Assembly (NCBI RefSeq): GCF_014646355.1
Contig: NZ_BMNH01000032.1
Location: 648-64,647, forward strand
DNA from: Nonomuraea cavernae
GTDB lineage: Bacteria; Actinomycetota; Actinomycetes; Streptosporangiales; Streptosporangiaceae
DNA length: 64,000 nucleotides
Reading direction: 5' to 3'
Part shown: positions 1 to 8,732 of the stretch, piece after piece
Numbering within the stretch: position 1 is the first letter of the stretch
Layout of the letters: every line of letters starts with the position of its first letter
The notes under the pieces: generated by a model
The model's database searches: none
Told to the model about the DNA's origin: nothing
The model's input: only the letters and a program-made list of their open reading frames with translations
Translations under genes and position numbers: made by a program

Positions 1-27
1 AGGACCGCCGCCGGCCTCTGACTCACG

Positions 28-915
28 TCAGCGGGCGAACGCCGCCTCGATGTCGGCGCGCGACGGCATCGAGGTGCTGGCCCCCTCCCGCTGGACGGAC
101 AGCGCCGCCGCCGCCGAGGCGAACCGCAGCGCCTCGGCCATCGGACGGCCCTCCACGCGGGCCACCGCGAGCGCGCCGGCGAACGTGTCACCGGCCGCCG
201 TGGTGTCGACCGCCTTCACCCGCACGGCGGGCACCCGCAGCCGGTCGCCCGAGCGCGAGCCGTACAGGGCGCCCTCGGCGCCGAGCGTGATCACCGCTTC
301 GGGAACCCGGTCGAGCAGCGCGTCCAGGGCCGCGTCGGGAGAGGACGCGCCGGTGAGATCGGCGGCCTCGTGCTCGTTGGGCACGATCAGCGCGACCGCG
401 TCCAGCAGCTCGGCCGGCAGCGGCCGCGACGGGGCGGGTGTGAGGATGGCGGGCACGCCCGCGTCCCTGGCCGCCCGCGCCGCGGCGACCACCGCCGGCA
501 TGGGGAGTTCGAGCTGGAGCAGCAGCGCCCGCGAGGCCGCGATCACTGCCTCGTCCTCCTTGCCGGGGCCGGTGACGGCGCCGTTCGCGCCGGGCACCAC
601 GACGATCGAGTTGCCGCCCTCGTCGTCGACCACGATGTGCGCGATGCCGCTCGGCCCCGGCACCCGCCGTAGCCGCTCGACGTTCACCCCGGCCACGGCC
701 AGCGTCTCGCGCAGCTCGGTGGCGAAGCCGTCGTCGCCCACCGCGCCGAGGAACGCCACCTCCGCGCCCGCCCGGGCCGCGGCGATCGCCTGGTTGGCGC
801 CCTTGCCGCCGGGCACGGTGCGGAACATCCGGCCGGTGACCGTCTCACCCCGCCGGGGAGCCCGCGACGCGTACGCGACCAGGTCCATGTTGGCACTGCC
901 GAAGACCGAGATCAT
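28..915 (-). CDS. rbsK: Ribokinase-type PfkB sugar kinase
   Basis: Cytoplasmic PfkB-family kinase expected to phosphorylate ribose (or a close relative) to the 5-phosphate with ATP. Its 295 residues are the normal ribokinase length. The N-terminal substrate signature GGKGANQ is at residues 36-42, and the C-terminal signature DTTAAGDTF at 237-245 contains the catalytic Asp243. Its ATG overlaps the TGA of the upstream glycohydrolase gene by 4 bp, so it is translationally coupled and is the last gene of a nine-gene leftward operon. From context I infer that it captures ribose released by the four glycohydrolases. Sequence alone does not exclude a nucleoside or other pentose kinase. Confidence 0.9.
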   Translation of the reverse strand: MISVFGSANMDLVAYASRAPRRGETVTGRMFRTVPGGKGANQAIAAARAGAEVAFLGAVGDDGFATELRETLAVAGVNVERLRRVPGPSGIAHIVVDDEGGNSIVVVPGANGAVTGPGKEDEAVIAASRALLLQLELPMPAVVAAARAARDAGVPAILTPAPSRPLPAELLDAVALIVPNEHEAADLTGASSPDAALDALLDRVPEAVITLGAEGALYGSRSGDRLRVPAVRVKAVDTTAAGDTFAGALAVARVEGRPMAEALRFASAAAALSVQREGASTSMPSRADIEAAFAR

Positions 916-2285
916 GCGCCCATCATCTCCTGCGTGCGGCGGGCCAGCTCCGCCAGGCCGATGCCGTCGAAACCGGTCAGGCTGGTCGCCAGGCTGTCAC
1001 GGGTGCGCCACCGCCGGGGCACCCCGCCGTTCAGCGCCCCGGCGAGCGAGCCCGCCGTCGCGCCGGCCGAGTCGGTGTCCCACCCGCCGGCGACCGCCCC
1101 GGCGATGGTCGCGGTCACGTCACCCTCGCCGTGGACCAGGGCGGCGGCGACGAGCGCGGCGTTGTTGACCGTGTGCACCCAGTGCAGGCCGCCGTGCCGC
1201 TCGTGCAGCCGGTCGACCACTGTCTCGAAGTCGCTCTCCCGCGCGGCGTCCTCGACCGCCTGCCGTACGGCCCGGTGCAGCCGCGAGCCCGGCGGGACGA
1301 CCGACAGCCCGGCGTTCACCACCTCCTCGGCCGAGGTCGCGACGAGCGACTGCGCGCACATGGCGGCGGCGAACATCGCGCCGTACACGCCGTTCGCCGT
1401 GTGCGTGAGCCGGGCGTCGCGCCACGCGTACTCGGCCGCGGTGGCGGGGTCGCCCGGGTTGACCCAGCCGTACACGTCGGTCCTGATCATCGCGCCGATC
1501 CACTCGCGGAACGGGTTGCGGAGCGTGGCCGTCTCCGGGGGCTCCACACCGGCCAGCAGATTGCGGTACGCGACGCGCTCCGCGGTGAACGTACGGCCCG
1601 CGGGCAGCTCGTCGAGCCACAGCCTGGCCACGTCGTCGGTGGTGAAGGCGCGGCCGTGGCGCTCCAGGACCGTCAGGGCGAGCAGCGGGTAGTTGAGGTC
1701 GTCGTCCTCGGGGACGCCGTCGATGTTCTCGGCCAGCGAGTTGACGGCGCTGCGCCGGTTCCACGGCCACCGTTCGGCGATCTCCGGCGGCAGGCCCCTG
1801 GCGGTGAACCAGCCCCGGATGGGCCAGTTGCCGGTCGCCTCGGCGATCGCCCTGATCCCCTCGCGCGGGATCTTCTCCACCGGCTTGCCCAGAACGCACC
1901 CGGCGACCCTGCCCTGCCAGGCCCCCAGCACCCGCGCGGGGTCGACCCGCCGCCCGCCCGGAACCCGGTCCAGGTCGGGCCGCCGCCCGCCCGGCACCCG
2001 GTCGCGGGCCGCGGGCCAGGCCGGGGTGGCGGCGATGATGGCCGCCAGGTCGGTCGGCTCGTCGAGCGGCGACGGGATCGCGGCCAGCTCGTCGAGCAGC
2101 CGCTCGGCCAGCGGCCGCAGCCTCGCCGCGCCGGGCTCGGAGGCGCCGGCGCGCGGCGGGGCGTCGTGCCCGCCGGCCGCGTGCCATCGGGCGGCGACGT
2201 CGCGCACGTCCCTGCCGTCCTCGGCGGCCTGCCGCAGCTCGTGCCCGACCAGGTCCTCGGGCTGCACCCAGGTGAGCCGGATCAC
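912..2285 (-). CDS. ADP-ribosylglycohydrolase family protein, paralogue 4
   Basis: A 457-residue member of the DraG/ARH fold, which uses a binuclear metal site to hydrolyse N- or O-glycosidic bonds to ADP-ribose or related ribosyl groups. Acidic metal-site elements are visible as EDDDLNY (193-199, in place of the usual TDDT) and WDTDS (402-406). An N-terminal extension of about 120 residues precedes the catalytic domain and includes a duplicated DRVPGGRR element (95-102, 107-114). I chose the GTG at 2285 because the same frame upstream runs through a 42-bp tandem repeat with no ATG or GTG. The 3' end overlaps rbsK by 4 bp. Substrate is unknown; it is the most divergent of the four paralogues. 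Confidence 0.82.
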   Translation of the reverse strand: MIRLTWVQPEDLVGHELRQAAEDGRDVRDVAARWHAAGGHDAPPRAGASEPGAARLRPLAERLLDELAAIPSPLDEPTDLAAIIAATPAWPAARDRVPGGRRPDLDRVPGGRRVDPARVLGAWQGRVAGCVLGKPVEKIPREGIRAIAEATGNWPIRGWFTARGLPPEIAERWPWNRRSAVNSLAENIDGVPEDDDLNYPLLALTVLERHGRAFTTDDVARLWLDELPAGRTFTAERVAYRNLLAGVEPPETATLRNPFREWIGAMIRTDVYGWVNPGDPATAAEYAWRDARLTHTANGVYGAMFAAAMCAQSLVATSAEEVVNAGLSVVPPGSRLHRAVRQAVEDAARESDFETVVDRLHERHGGLHWVHTVNNAALVAAALVHGEGDVTATIAGAVAGGWDTDSAGATAGSLAGALNGGVPRRWRTRDSLATSLTGFDGIGLAELARRTQEMMGA

Positions 2286-2298
2286 GCGCGCCCCGTCG

Positions 2299-2424
2299 TA
2301 CCGGGACAAAGCACCACGGATCGCGACACGACCACCGCCGTACCCGGACCGGGCACCACGGACCGCGACACAACCACCGCCGAACCCGAGCCGGGCACCA
2401 CGGACCGCGACACGACCACCGCCG
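2299..2424. repeat. Three 42-bp tandem repeats between two glycohydrolase genes
   Basis: Units at 2299-2340, 2341-2382 and 2383-2424 are near-identical, and a degraded fourth begins at 2425. They fill most of the 172-bp gap between the stop at 2458 and the GTG at 2285, the only long gap inside this otherwise tightly packed operon. The period is a multiple of three and the minus-strand frame is open, so it encodes a 14-residue repeat (FGGGRVAVRGAR-like) in frame with the downstream gene. No start codon other than TTG is available to include it. Confidence 0.85.
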
Positions 2425-2457
2425 AACGCGGAGCGGGCATCGCGCCCGAAGCGAGCC

Positions 2458-3630
2458 TCATCGGGGGCCGTCCGTGAGGAGGGTGGCGAAGGCGGACTCG
2501 TGGACGTGGCGGCGGGCGCGGTCGTCGGCGTGGACGCGGCGGGCCACCTGGGCGATGGCGCGGCCGGGCGCCAGCAGGTCGATGCGGCTGGCCTCGGCGA
2601 CCCCTTCGAGCCACTCGGCGGGAACGGCGGCGAGCCCGCCGAGCGCGCCCGCGATGGCGCCGCCCATGGAGGCGATCGAGTCGGCGTCACGGCCGTAGTT
2701 GACGCCGCCGAGCACCGTCTCCCGGAAGTCGCCCTTGGCCACGACGAGGAAGGCGAGCGCCAGCGGCAGCTCCTCGATGCTGTGCACGCGGCTCGGCCGG
2801 CGAGCACCGAGGCCCTGGTCGCGGTAGGTGTCGGCGACCGTGTCGTAGGGCCGGACGGCCGCCCGGAGCGCCGCGAACGAGCCGTCCCAGTGGCCGAGGC
2901 CGCGCGCGGTCTCGCAGACGGCGTCGATGGCGGCCCGGGTGCCGTCCTTGGCCAGCCGCAGGCAGGTCGCGACCACCGAGTCGACGCTCGCGCCCGGCCG
3001 CATGGCCTCGGCGACGGCGGCGGCCATCACCCCGGCCGCCTCTCTTCCGTAGCTCGACTGGTGGGCGCCGGCCAGGTCGACCGCCTCGGCGTAGGCGGCG
3101 TCGGGGTCGGCGGCGTTCACGACGCCGACGGGCGCCATGTACATCGCCGCGCCGCAGTTCACGATATTCCCGACGCCGGCCTCGCGGGGGTCCACGTGGC
3201 CGTAGTGCAGCCGGGCCACGATCCACTTCTCGGCCAGGAAGATCCGGTGCAGCGGCAGCGCCTCGGTCTCCAGCTCGGGGATCCACCGCCGCTCCCCCAT
3301 CAGCTCCGGCACCAGATGGTCGGCCATCGCGTAGGCCCCGAGGTGTCCCTGGACCTTCTCGTAGACGCGGATCAGCGCGTGCGTCATCAGGGTGTCGTCG
3401 GTGATGTGGCCGTCGCCCTTGTGATAGGGCGCGATGGGCCGGGCGTTGCGCCAGTCCTCGTTGTACGGGGGCACGATGCCCTGCACCTGGCCGCCGTACC
3501 TCTTCACGATCTGTTCGGGAGTCCAGCCCTCGGTCGCGCCGCCCAGCGCGTCACCGACCGCCGCCCCCGCCACGCAACCTGTGGCCTTGCTCGCGAGCAG
3601 GTCGGCAGGCTGGTCTTCAAGCGGCGTCAT
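2458..3630 (-). CDS. ADP-ribosylglycohydrolase family protein, paralogue 3
   Basis: A 390-residue DraG/ARH-fold protein. The N-terminal glycine-rich GCVAGAAVGDALGG segment (18-31), the metal-binding TDDT at 77-80 and the C-terminal DADS at 315-318 are all intact, so this paralogue should be catalytically competent. The ATG at 3630 overlaps the stop of the upstream paralogue (ATGA) and has GGAGG about 8 bp ahead. The family removes ADP-ribose or ribosyl groups from proteins, nucleic acids or small molecules. The ABC importer and ribokinase in the same operon point to a small imported substrate rather than a regulatory protein target, but that is inference. Confidence 0.88.
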   Translation of the reverse strand: MTPLEDQPADLLASKATGCVAGAAVGDALGGATEGWTPEQIVKRYGGQVQGIVPPYNEDWRNARPIAPYHKGDGHITDDTLMTHALIRVYEKVQGHLGAYAMADHLVPELMGERRWIPELETEALPLHRIFLAEKWIVARLHYGHVDPREAGVGNIVNCGAAMYMAPVGVVNAADPDAAYAEAVDLAGAHQSSYGREAAGVMAAAVAEAMRPGASVDSVVATCLRLAKDGTRAAIDAVCETARGLGHWDGSFAALRAAVRPYDTVADTYRDQGLGARRPSRVHSIEELPLALAFLVVAKGDFRETVLGGVNYGRDADSIASMGGAIAGALGGLAAVPAEWLEGVAEASRIDLLAPGRAIAQVARRVHADDRARRHVHESAFATLLTDGPR

Positions 3631-4589
3631 GCGAATTCCTCCGTGAGTTCCATCAGATCCTTCCCCGCCAGCGCCGGCACGCAGCAGCCGGCCAGCGTAC
3701 GGGCCGACGCGATCCACCCCTCCGGGATCGCGGCGAGCCCGCCACACGCGCCGGCCAGCGCTCCGGTGAGAGCGGGGGCCGAGTCGGCCAGCGCGGCCAG
3801 GCACGCGGCGGCCGGCACCGCCCGGTCGAGCGCGCCGCCCGACACCTCGGCCAGCGCCAGCGCGACGGGCACCGTCTGCGCCGCGCCCACCCCGTAGCTG
3901 TAGACGTGGTCGAGCAGGGCCGCGTCGAGCGCGGGCACGGCGGCGAACGGATCGCCCGCCGCGCGGGCCACCTCCAGCGCGAGCCGCGCGTTGTGGCCGA
4001 TGGCGGTGTCGCCGGGCAGTACGGTCAGCGCCGCCCGGACGGCCTCGGCCGCCGATCCCGACGCGACCGCCTCGGCCACGGCCAGCGCCATGGCTCGCGC
4101 CCCGAGCAGCCCGTCACCGGCGTTGGTGACCTGGGCGTCCTCGGCGGGGTCGCGGCCGAGCGCGCCGAAGGCGACCGCCCTGACGGCCGCGGCGTCGTCG
4201 AAGTGGTGCGGGTTGTCGTGGCCGCTGGCGGGTGGCTCGACGCCCCGGGCCAGGTTGCCGATCGCGGTCGCGACCGAGATGCGGGCCCGGATGTCCGGGC
4301 CGAGCGCGCGGAACGCCGCGGCGCGCGGCTCGTCGACGGTGAGCAGCGTCCAGGCGAGCCATTCGGCGTCGTCGGACGGGCCGACGGCCAGCGGTGCGAC
4401 CGGCTGGTTGAGCGCGAACGGCACCGGCAGCGTGGTGACCCGGTGCTCCTCGGCGAACGCGTCGAGCTCGCGGTGCAGCCGCCTGCTCCACGGCGCGTGC
4501 AGGGCCGCCCGGTGCCTGGCGGCGGGCCAGCCGGCCGCGTCGCCCACGGCCAGCCCGAGAAAGGCGCCCCTGATCCTGTCCCCCGACAT
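3627..4589 (-). CDS. Degenerate ADP-ribosylglycohydrolase family protein, paralogue 2
   Basis: A 320-residue DraG/ARH-fold protein, shorter than its neighbours. It starts MSGDRIRGAFLGLAVGDA, 5 bp after the upstream stop. The first metal motif is SDDA (72-75). The C-terminal motif that reads DADT or DADS in the neighbours is LADS (267-270), so the first of the paired aspartates is replaced by leucine. This predicts a weakened or absent second metal site, hence a pseudoenzyme, a substrate-binding partner or an altered specificity. Its 3' end overlaps the next paralogue by 4 bp, so it is still co-translated, which argues that it is retained for a purpose. Confidence 0.82.
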   Translation of the reverse strand: MSGDRIRGAFLGLAVGDAAGWPAARHRAALHAPWSRRLHRELDAFAEEHRVTTLPVPFALNQPVAPLAVGPSDDAEWLAWTLLTVDEPRAAAFRALGPDIRARISVATAIGNLARGVEPPASGHDNPHHFDDAAAVRAVAFGALGRDPAEDAQVTNAGDGLLGARAMALAVAEAVASGSAAEAVRAALTVLPGDTAIGHNARLALEVARAAGDPFAAVPALDAALLDHVYSYGVGAAQTVPVALALAEVSGGALDRAVPAAACLAALADSAPALTGALAGACGGLAAIPEGWIASARTLAGCCVPALAGKDLMELTEEFA

Positions 4590-4594
4590 GCGCT

Positions 4595-5698
4595 CTACCG
4601 CCCTCCCCCCGGCCCATCGGCCGTTCCGTCCGCCCAGGCCCCGAGTCCGCCCAAGTCCACCGGATCCACCGGATCCACCGGATCCACCGGGTCGGTCGGC
4701 AGGTGGGCGGCCAGTTCGTCGGCGACGTCGAGCACGTGCCTGCCCGCCACCACGGGCAGGCACTTTCCGGTCGCGGGGCCGATCCGACGGGCCCACCGCT
4801 CGGGCACGCCGCGCTCGCCCTGGCCCGCTCCGGCGACGGCGCCCGCGATGGCGCCGATGGTGTCGGCGTCCCGCCCCAGCCCGACGCCGAACGTCACCGA
4901 CGCTTCCACGTCGCCCTCACCCACCAGGTAGGCGGCCAGCGCGAGCGCCACCGCCTCGGGAGCCAGGTCCGTCCAGGGGTAGTGCCTGACCACGACGGCC
5001 GCGTGCAACGCCTCGACCAGCGCGTCCTGCGCCCCCGGCGCGCGGGCCGGCGCGTCACCGGAGCCGGCGGTGGGCGGCCGGTCGAGCACTTCGCACACCC
5101 GGGTGATGTTCCGGGCGGTCCAGGAGTCGGCCGGCAGCACCGACAGCGCGGCGCGTACCGTCTCCCGTGGTGAGGCCCCGGACATGGCGGCGGCCACGGC
5201 CCCCGCGACCGCGCGACCGCCGAGCACGCCCTCGCCCGACTGGCTCACCAGACCGTCCTGCTCGACCAGCCGCGCCGCCTCGGCCGGGTCGCCGGGGCAG
5301 AACACGCCGTACGGAGCGGCGCGCATGGCCAGGCCGTCCGACCAGCCGTGCAGGTGCGCCCGCCCGGTCAGCGGCGGCTCCAGCCCCCGGCGCAGCGCCT
5401 CGACCGTGCCGAGCTCGGAGAAGCCGGCCCCGCGCATCGGCCCCGTCACCAGCGGCACGATCTCCGCCCGGTAGGCGGCGGCCACGTCGGCCGAGGTCAG
5501 CGCGTGCCCGTGCCGCACCAGCAGGGAGGCGGCGAAGACGGCGTACTCGGTGTCGTCGGTGCCCCCGCCCTCGATCTCGGTGAGCCGTCCCCACCGCCGG
5601 CGGATCTCGGCCGGAGAGAGGTTCTCCGCCGGCGCCCCGAGGGCGTCTCCGGCCGCCAGGCCGAGCAGACACCCCCGGGCTCTGTCGCGAAAGGTCAC
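4595..5698 (-). CDS. ADP-ribosylglycohydrolase family protein, paralogue 1
   Basis: A 367-residue DraG/ARH-fold protein beginning VTFRDRARGCLLGLAAGDALG. The GTG at 5698 overlaps the TGA of the binding-protein gene by 4 bp. Both metal motifs are canonical: TDDT at 47-50 and DADT at 277-280. Near the C-terminus a run of DPV triplets is encoded by a 9-bp tandem repeat (4656-4691). This is the first catabolic gene after the transporter genes and the best conserved of the four glycohydrolases. The target bond and leaving group cannot be told from sequence. Confidence 0.88.
   Translation of the reverse strand: MTFRDRARGCLLGLAAGDALGAPAENLSPAEIRRRWGRLTEIEGGGTDDTEYAVFAASLLVRHGHALTSADVAAAYRAEIVPLVTGPMRGAGFSELGTVEALRRGLEPPLTGRAHLHGWSDGLAMRAAPYGVFCPGDPAEAARLVEQDGLVSQSGEGVLGGRAVAGAVAAAMSGASPRETVRAALSVLPADSWTARNITRVCEVLDRPPTAGSGDAPARAPGAQDALVEALHAAVVVRHYPWTDLAPEAVALALAAYLVGEGDVEASVTFGVGLGRDADTIGAIAGAVAGAGQGERGVPERWARRIGPATGKCLPVVAGRHVLDVADELAAHLPTDPVDPVDPVDPVDLGGLGAWADGTADGPGGGR
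4656..4691. repeat. Four 9-bp tandem repeats inside a coding region
   Basis: The unit TCCACCGGA is repeated four times (last copy TCCACCGGG). On the minus strand it encodes a DPVDPVDPVD tract close to the C-terminus of glycohydrolase paralogue 1. It is in frame, so copy-number change would only lengthen or shorten the tail. Confidence 0.85.
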
Positions 5699-6996
5699 CG
5701 CTGGTACCGCTCCAGCACCTTGTTGCCGTCGTCGACGAGCCTCTTGGCCGCCTCGTCGATGGTGATCTTGTTGGCGTAGAACTCCTGCAGCACCGGCGTC
5801 GCCACCTTGCTCTTCCACTCGTCGAACCCGTTCACCTTGAGGAACGGCGCCACCACGAGGTTCTTGCCCGAGGCGGTGGCCACGTCCCAGCCGTTCTCCT
5901 CGGTGGTGAGGACCGGGTCGGAGGCGGCCTTGACCGAGGTGGGCAGCAGCCAGTCACCCCTGGCGAGCTTGGCCTGGTTGGGGCCGTTCAGGAAGAACGA
6001 GATGAACGTGACGGCCTCGTCCGGGTGCTTGCTGTCAGCGGCGACCGACAGGGTCTGCGAGACCGCGCCCTGCTCGGCGCTGACGCCCTTGAGCGGCGGG
6101 AGCGTCACCCACTCGAAGCCGTCGGGCGCCTGCTCGGCGACCTGCTGGCGCAGGAAGACGCCGACCGGCAGCATCGCGTACTTGTCGGCGAAGAAGCCGG
6201 GCAGCGGGTCGGCGGTGCCCATGCCGAGCGCCGCCGTGTCGGCCGACTTGTCCTTGTAGAGCTGGTCGTGGATGCGCTGGAGGACCTCCTTCTCCTCCGC
6301 GCCGACCTTGACCGTGGTCTTGCCGCCGGTGGTCTGGAAGAACGTGCCGCCGAAGTTGAGCGCCAGGTTGAGCGTCTTGTTGACCGGCGACTTCATCGGC
6401 CAGGCCACGCCGTACGTGTCGCCCTTGGTGAGCTTCTTGCTGATGTCGGCGAACTCGTCCCACGTCCACGGCTCGCCGGAGGTGGGGATGCGCACCTTGG
6501 CCGCGTCGAGCAGCTTCTTGTTGGCGATGATGACGTGCGACTCCTGCAGGAACGGCACGCCGAACACCCCCTCGCCGCCCTTGCCGTCGCCGAAGGTGAC
6601 GGTGTCCCAGGCGGGCTGCGGGATGTCGCTCCTCAGCTCGGCGGGCACCTTGTCCTTCAGGTCCAGCAGGTAGCCCTTGGCGGCGAACCCCGACAGGGCG
6701 GGCGAGTCGTCGTGGATGACGTCCGGCGCGTCGCCGCCCTCGAACGACGTGACGAGCTGGTCGTTGACGGTGTCCCAGCTGCCCTGGACGTAGGTGACCT
6801 GGACGCCGGGGTTGGCCTTGTTCCACTCCTCGACGAGTTGCTTGTTGGCCTCCACCGACTCCTTCTGCCAGGCGAGGCTGAGGAAGTCGAGCTTGACCGG
6901 CTCGCCCGAGGAGGGCTCCTGCTCCGCACCTCCCCCACCGCACGCGGCGGTCAGCGCCACGATCGCGGCAGCCGCCAACGCGGACTTCAAACGCAT
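5695..6996 (-). CDS. Sugar ABC transporter substrate-binding lipoprotein
   Basis: A 433-residue family-1-type (MalE/UgpB-like) solute-binding protein. The signal peptide ends in a lipobox LTAAC with the lipidated Cys19, so the mature protein is anchored outside the membrane. Typical elements follow, including W-K-A-NPGV near residues 58-64 and the C-terminal YANKITIDEAAKRL segment. It lies 9 bp downstream of the MalG-type permease and overlaps glycohydrolase paralogue 1 by 4 bp. No ATPase gene is in the operon, so a shared MsiK-like ATPase elsewhere in the genome probably powers it, as is common in actinomycetes. The ligand is unknown; a ribosyl-containing compound is inferred from neighbours. 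Confidence 0.93.
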   Translation of the reverse strand: MRLKSALAAAAIVALTAACGGGGAEQEPSSGEPVKLDFLSLAWQKESVEANKQLVEEWNKANPGVQVTYVQGSWDTVNDQLVTSFEGGDAPDVIHDDSPALSGFAAKGYLLDLKDKVPAELRSDIPQPAWDTVTFGDGKGGEGVFGVPFLQESHVIIANKKLLDAAKVRIPTSGEPWTWDEFADISKKLTKGDTYGVAWPMKSPVNKTLNLALNFGGTFFQTTGGKTTVKVGAEEKEVLQRIHDQLYKDKSADTAALGMGTADPLPGFFADKYAMLPVGVFLRQQVAEQAPDGFEWVTLPPLKGVSAEQGAVSQTLSVAADSKHPDEAVTFISFFLNGPNQAKLARGDWLLPTSVKAASDPVLTTEENGWDVATASGKNLVVAPFLKVNGFDEWKSKVATPVLQEFYANKITIDEAAKRLVDDGNKVLERYQR

Positions 6997-7005
6997 GAGA
7001 GCCTC

Positions 7006-7824
7006 CTAGCCCTTGACAGCGCCGGCCATCAGACCGGACCTCAGCCGTCGCTGGATGATCGCGAAGAAGATCAGGCTCGGGATCGTCGCCATGAGCGACG
7101 CCGCGGCGAGCGGGCCGAGCCTGGACACCCCCTCGGGGCCGGTGAACCTCACCAGCGTGAGCGGAAGTGTCATCACCTCGGGGTCCTTGAGGACCACGAG
7201 TGCGAAGAGGAACTCGTTCCAGGACGAGATGAACGAGAACAGCAGTGTGGCCACCACTCCGGGCGCGAGGAGCGGCGCGACGACGCTGACGATCGAGCGG
7301 ATCCGGCCCGCGCCGTCGACGGCCGCGGCCTCCTCCAGCTCGCGCGGCACCGACCGCACGTAGCCCTGCAGCATCCACAGCGCGAACGGCAGCGTGAACG
7401 TCACGTGCACCACCACGAGCCCGGTCAGCGTGTTCACCAGGTCGAGCCGCCGCAGCACCATGAACAGCGGGATGATGATCAGGATGAACGGGAAGACCTG
7501 GCTGACCAGCACCCAGCCGAGCGTGACCTGCTTGAGCAGCCCTCGGTAGCGGGCCAGCGCGTAGGCCGCCGGCAACGCCACGGCGACCGTCAGCAGCGAG
7601 CTCGCCAGGGCCACGACCAGGCTGCGGGCGCCCGCGCCCACGAGGTCCTGCTCGCCGAACGCGTCGCCGAAGTTGGCCAGCGTGGGGTCGCGCGGGATCC
7701 AGGCGGGGTCGAGGGCGGCCATCTCCTGCGGCGTCTTCAACGCCGTGGACAGCAGCCAGACCAGCGGAAACGCCAGGAAGACGAGGTACGCCAGCAGCGC
7801 GGCGTACTGCGGGACCCTTCTCAC
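7006..7824 (-). CDS. Sugar ABC transporter permease, MalG type
   Basis: A 272-residue inner-membrane permease with about six hydrophobic segments. The EAA loop that contacts the ATPase is recognisable as LEEAAAVDGAG in the second half. The chosen GTG at 7824 overlaps the stop of the MalF-type gene by 4 bp (GTGA), and the protein then starts VRRVPQYAALLAYLVFLAFP, a normal beginning for this family. It should form the membrane channel with the upstream permease and accept substrate from the lipoprotein encoded 9 bp downstream. Confidence 0.93.
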   Translation of the reverse strand: MRRVPQYAALLAYLVFLAFPLVWLLSTALKTPQEMAALDPAWIPRDPTLANFGDAFGEQDLVGAGARSLVVALASSLLTVAVALPAAYALARYRGLLKQVTLGWVLVSQVFPFILIIIPLFMVLRRLDLVNTLTGLVVVHVTFTLPFALWMLQGYVRSVPRELEEAAAVDGAGRIRSIVSVVAPLLAPGVVATLLFSFISSWNEFLFALVVLKDPEVMTLPLTLVRFTGPEGVSRLGPLAAASLMATIPSLIFFAIIQRRLRSGLMAGAVKG

Positions 7825-8732
7825 GAAACCTCCCGCAGCTGCCGCCACAGATAGAACCCGAGCAGGGCGAGCACGACGATCACGATGGTCAGCCCGAGGG
7901 TCGCCGCGTAGCCGAAGAAGCCGTAGCGGAACGCCTCCTCGTAGGCGAAGAGCATGGGCAGCCGGGTCCGGCCGCCGGGCCCGCCCTGGGTGAGCACGTA
8001 GACGAGGCTGAACTGGTTGACGTTCCACACGAAGTCGAGCGAGGTGATGGTGACGATGATGGGGCGCAGCTGGGGCAGGGTGATGTTCCAGAACCTGCGC
8101 CAGGTGCCCGCGCCGTCGACCTCGACCGCCTCGTACAGCTCCCTGGGCACGCCCTGCAGGCCGGCCAGCAGCACGACCGTGGTCTGCGGCATGCCGCTCC
8201 AGACGCCCATGACGATGACGGCGGGCAGGGCCCAGGTGAAGTCGGCGAGCCAGTTGACGTCGGTGCCGAGCGTGCTGTTCAGGATGCCCGCGTCGGGGTG
8301 GTAGACCAGGCGCCACATCAGGCCGATGACCACGGGCGGCATCGCCCACGGCACCACGGCCAGCACCCGGGCCAGGCCCCGGAACCACAGCCTCTGGTTG
8401 AGCAGCAGCGCCAGGCCCAGCGAGGCGAGAAACTGCAGCACGGTCACGGACACGGCCCAGACCAGGCCGATCCTGATCGACGACCAGAACTCGTCGTCGG
8501 CCAGCAGGTCGCCGAAGTTGGCCAGGCCGACGAAGCTCGTGACGTGGTTGCGGCCGGCCTCCGCGTCGGTGAACGCCAGGCCGATGCCGTACAGGAGGGG
8601 GCCGACGCTGAACAGCAGGACCGGCACGAGGGCGGGCAGCATGAGCACCCACATCTCGCGGTCGCGCCGCGAGCCACCGCCGTGCCCGGCCTGCCGCCTG
8701 GGCGGCGCGGGCCGCGTCACGGTCGCCGTCAC
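7821..8732 (-). CDS. Sugar ABC transporter permease, MalF type
   Basis: A 303-residue permease with a short basic cytoplasmic N-terminus, then six predicted membrane segments and an EAA-type loop (YEAVEVDGAGTWRRF). The GTG start at 8732 overlaps the stop of the LacI-family gene (GTGA), so repressor and transporter are one transcription and translation unit. It pairs with the MalG-type permease, which it overlaps by 4 bp at the 3' end. Confidence 0.93.
   Translation of the reverse strand: MTATVTRPAPPRRQAGHGGGSRRDREMWVLMLPALVPVLLFSVGPLLYGIGLAFTDAEAGRNHVTSFVGLANFGDLLADDEFWSSIRIGLVWAVSVTVLQFLASLGLALLLNQRLWFRGLARVLAVVPWAMPPVVIGLMWRLVYHPDAGILNSTLGTDVNWLADFTWALPAVIVMGVWSGMPQTTVVLLAGLQGVPRELYEAVEVDGAGTWRRFWNITLPQLRPIIVTITSLDFVWNVNQFSLVYVLTQGGPGGRTRLPMLFAYEEAFRYGFFGYAATLGLTIVIVVLALLGFYLWRQLREVS

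Noticed and set aside
2299-2424. Short CRISPR-like array
   Set aside because: The units are contiguous 42-bp tandem repeats without unique spacers, and no cas genes are present.
50-3897. Long plus-strand reading frames opposite the glycohydrolase genes
   Set aside because: They arise from the high G+C third-position bias of the true minus-strand genes, are Ser/Arg/Pro-rich and have no recognisable domain.
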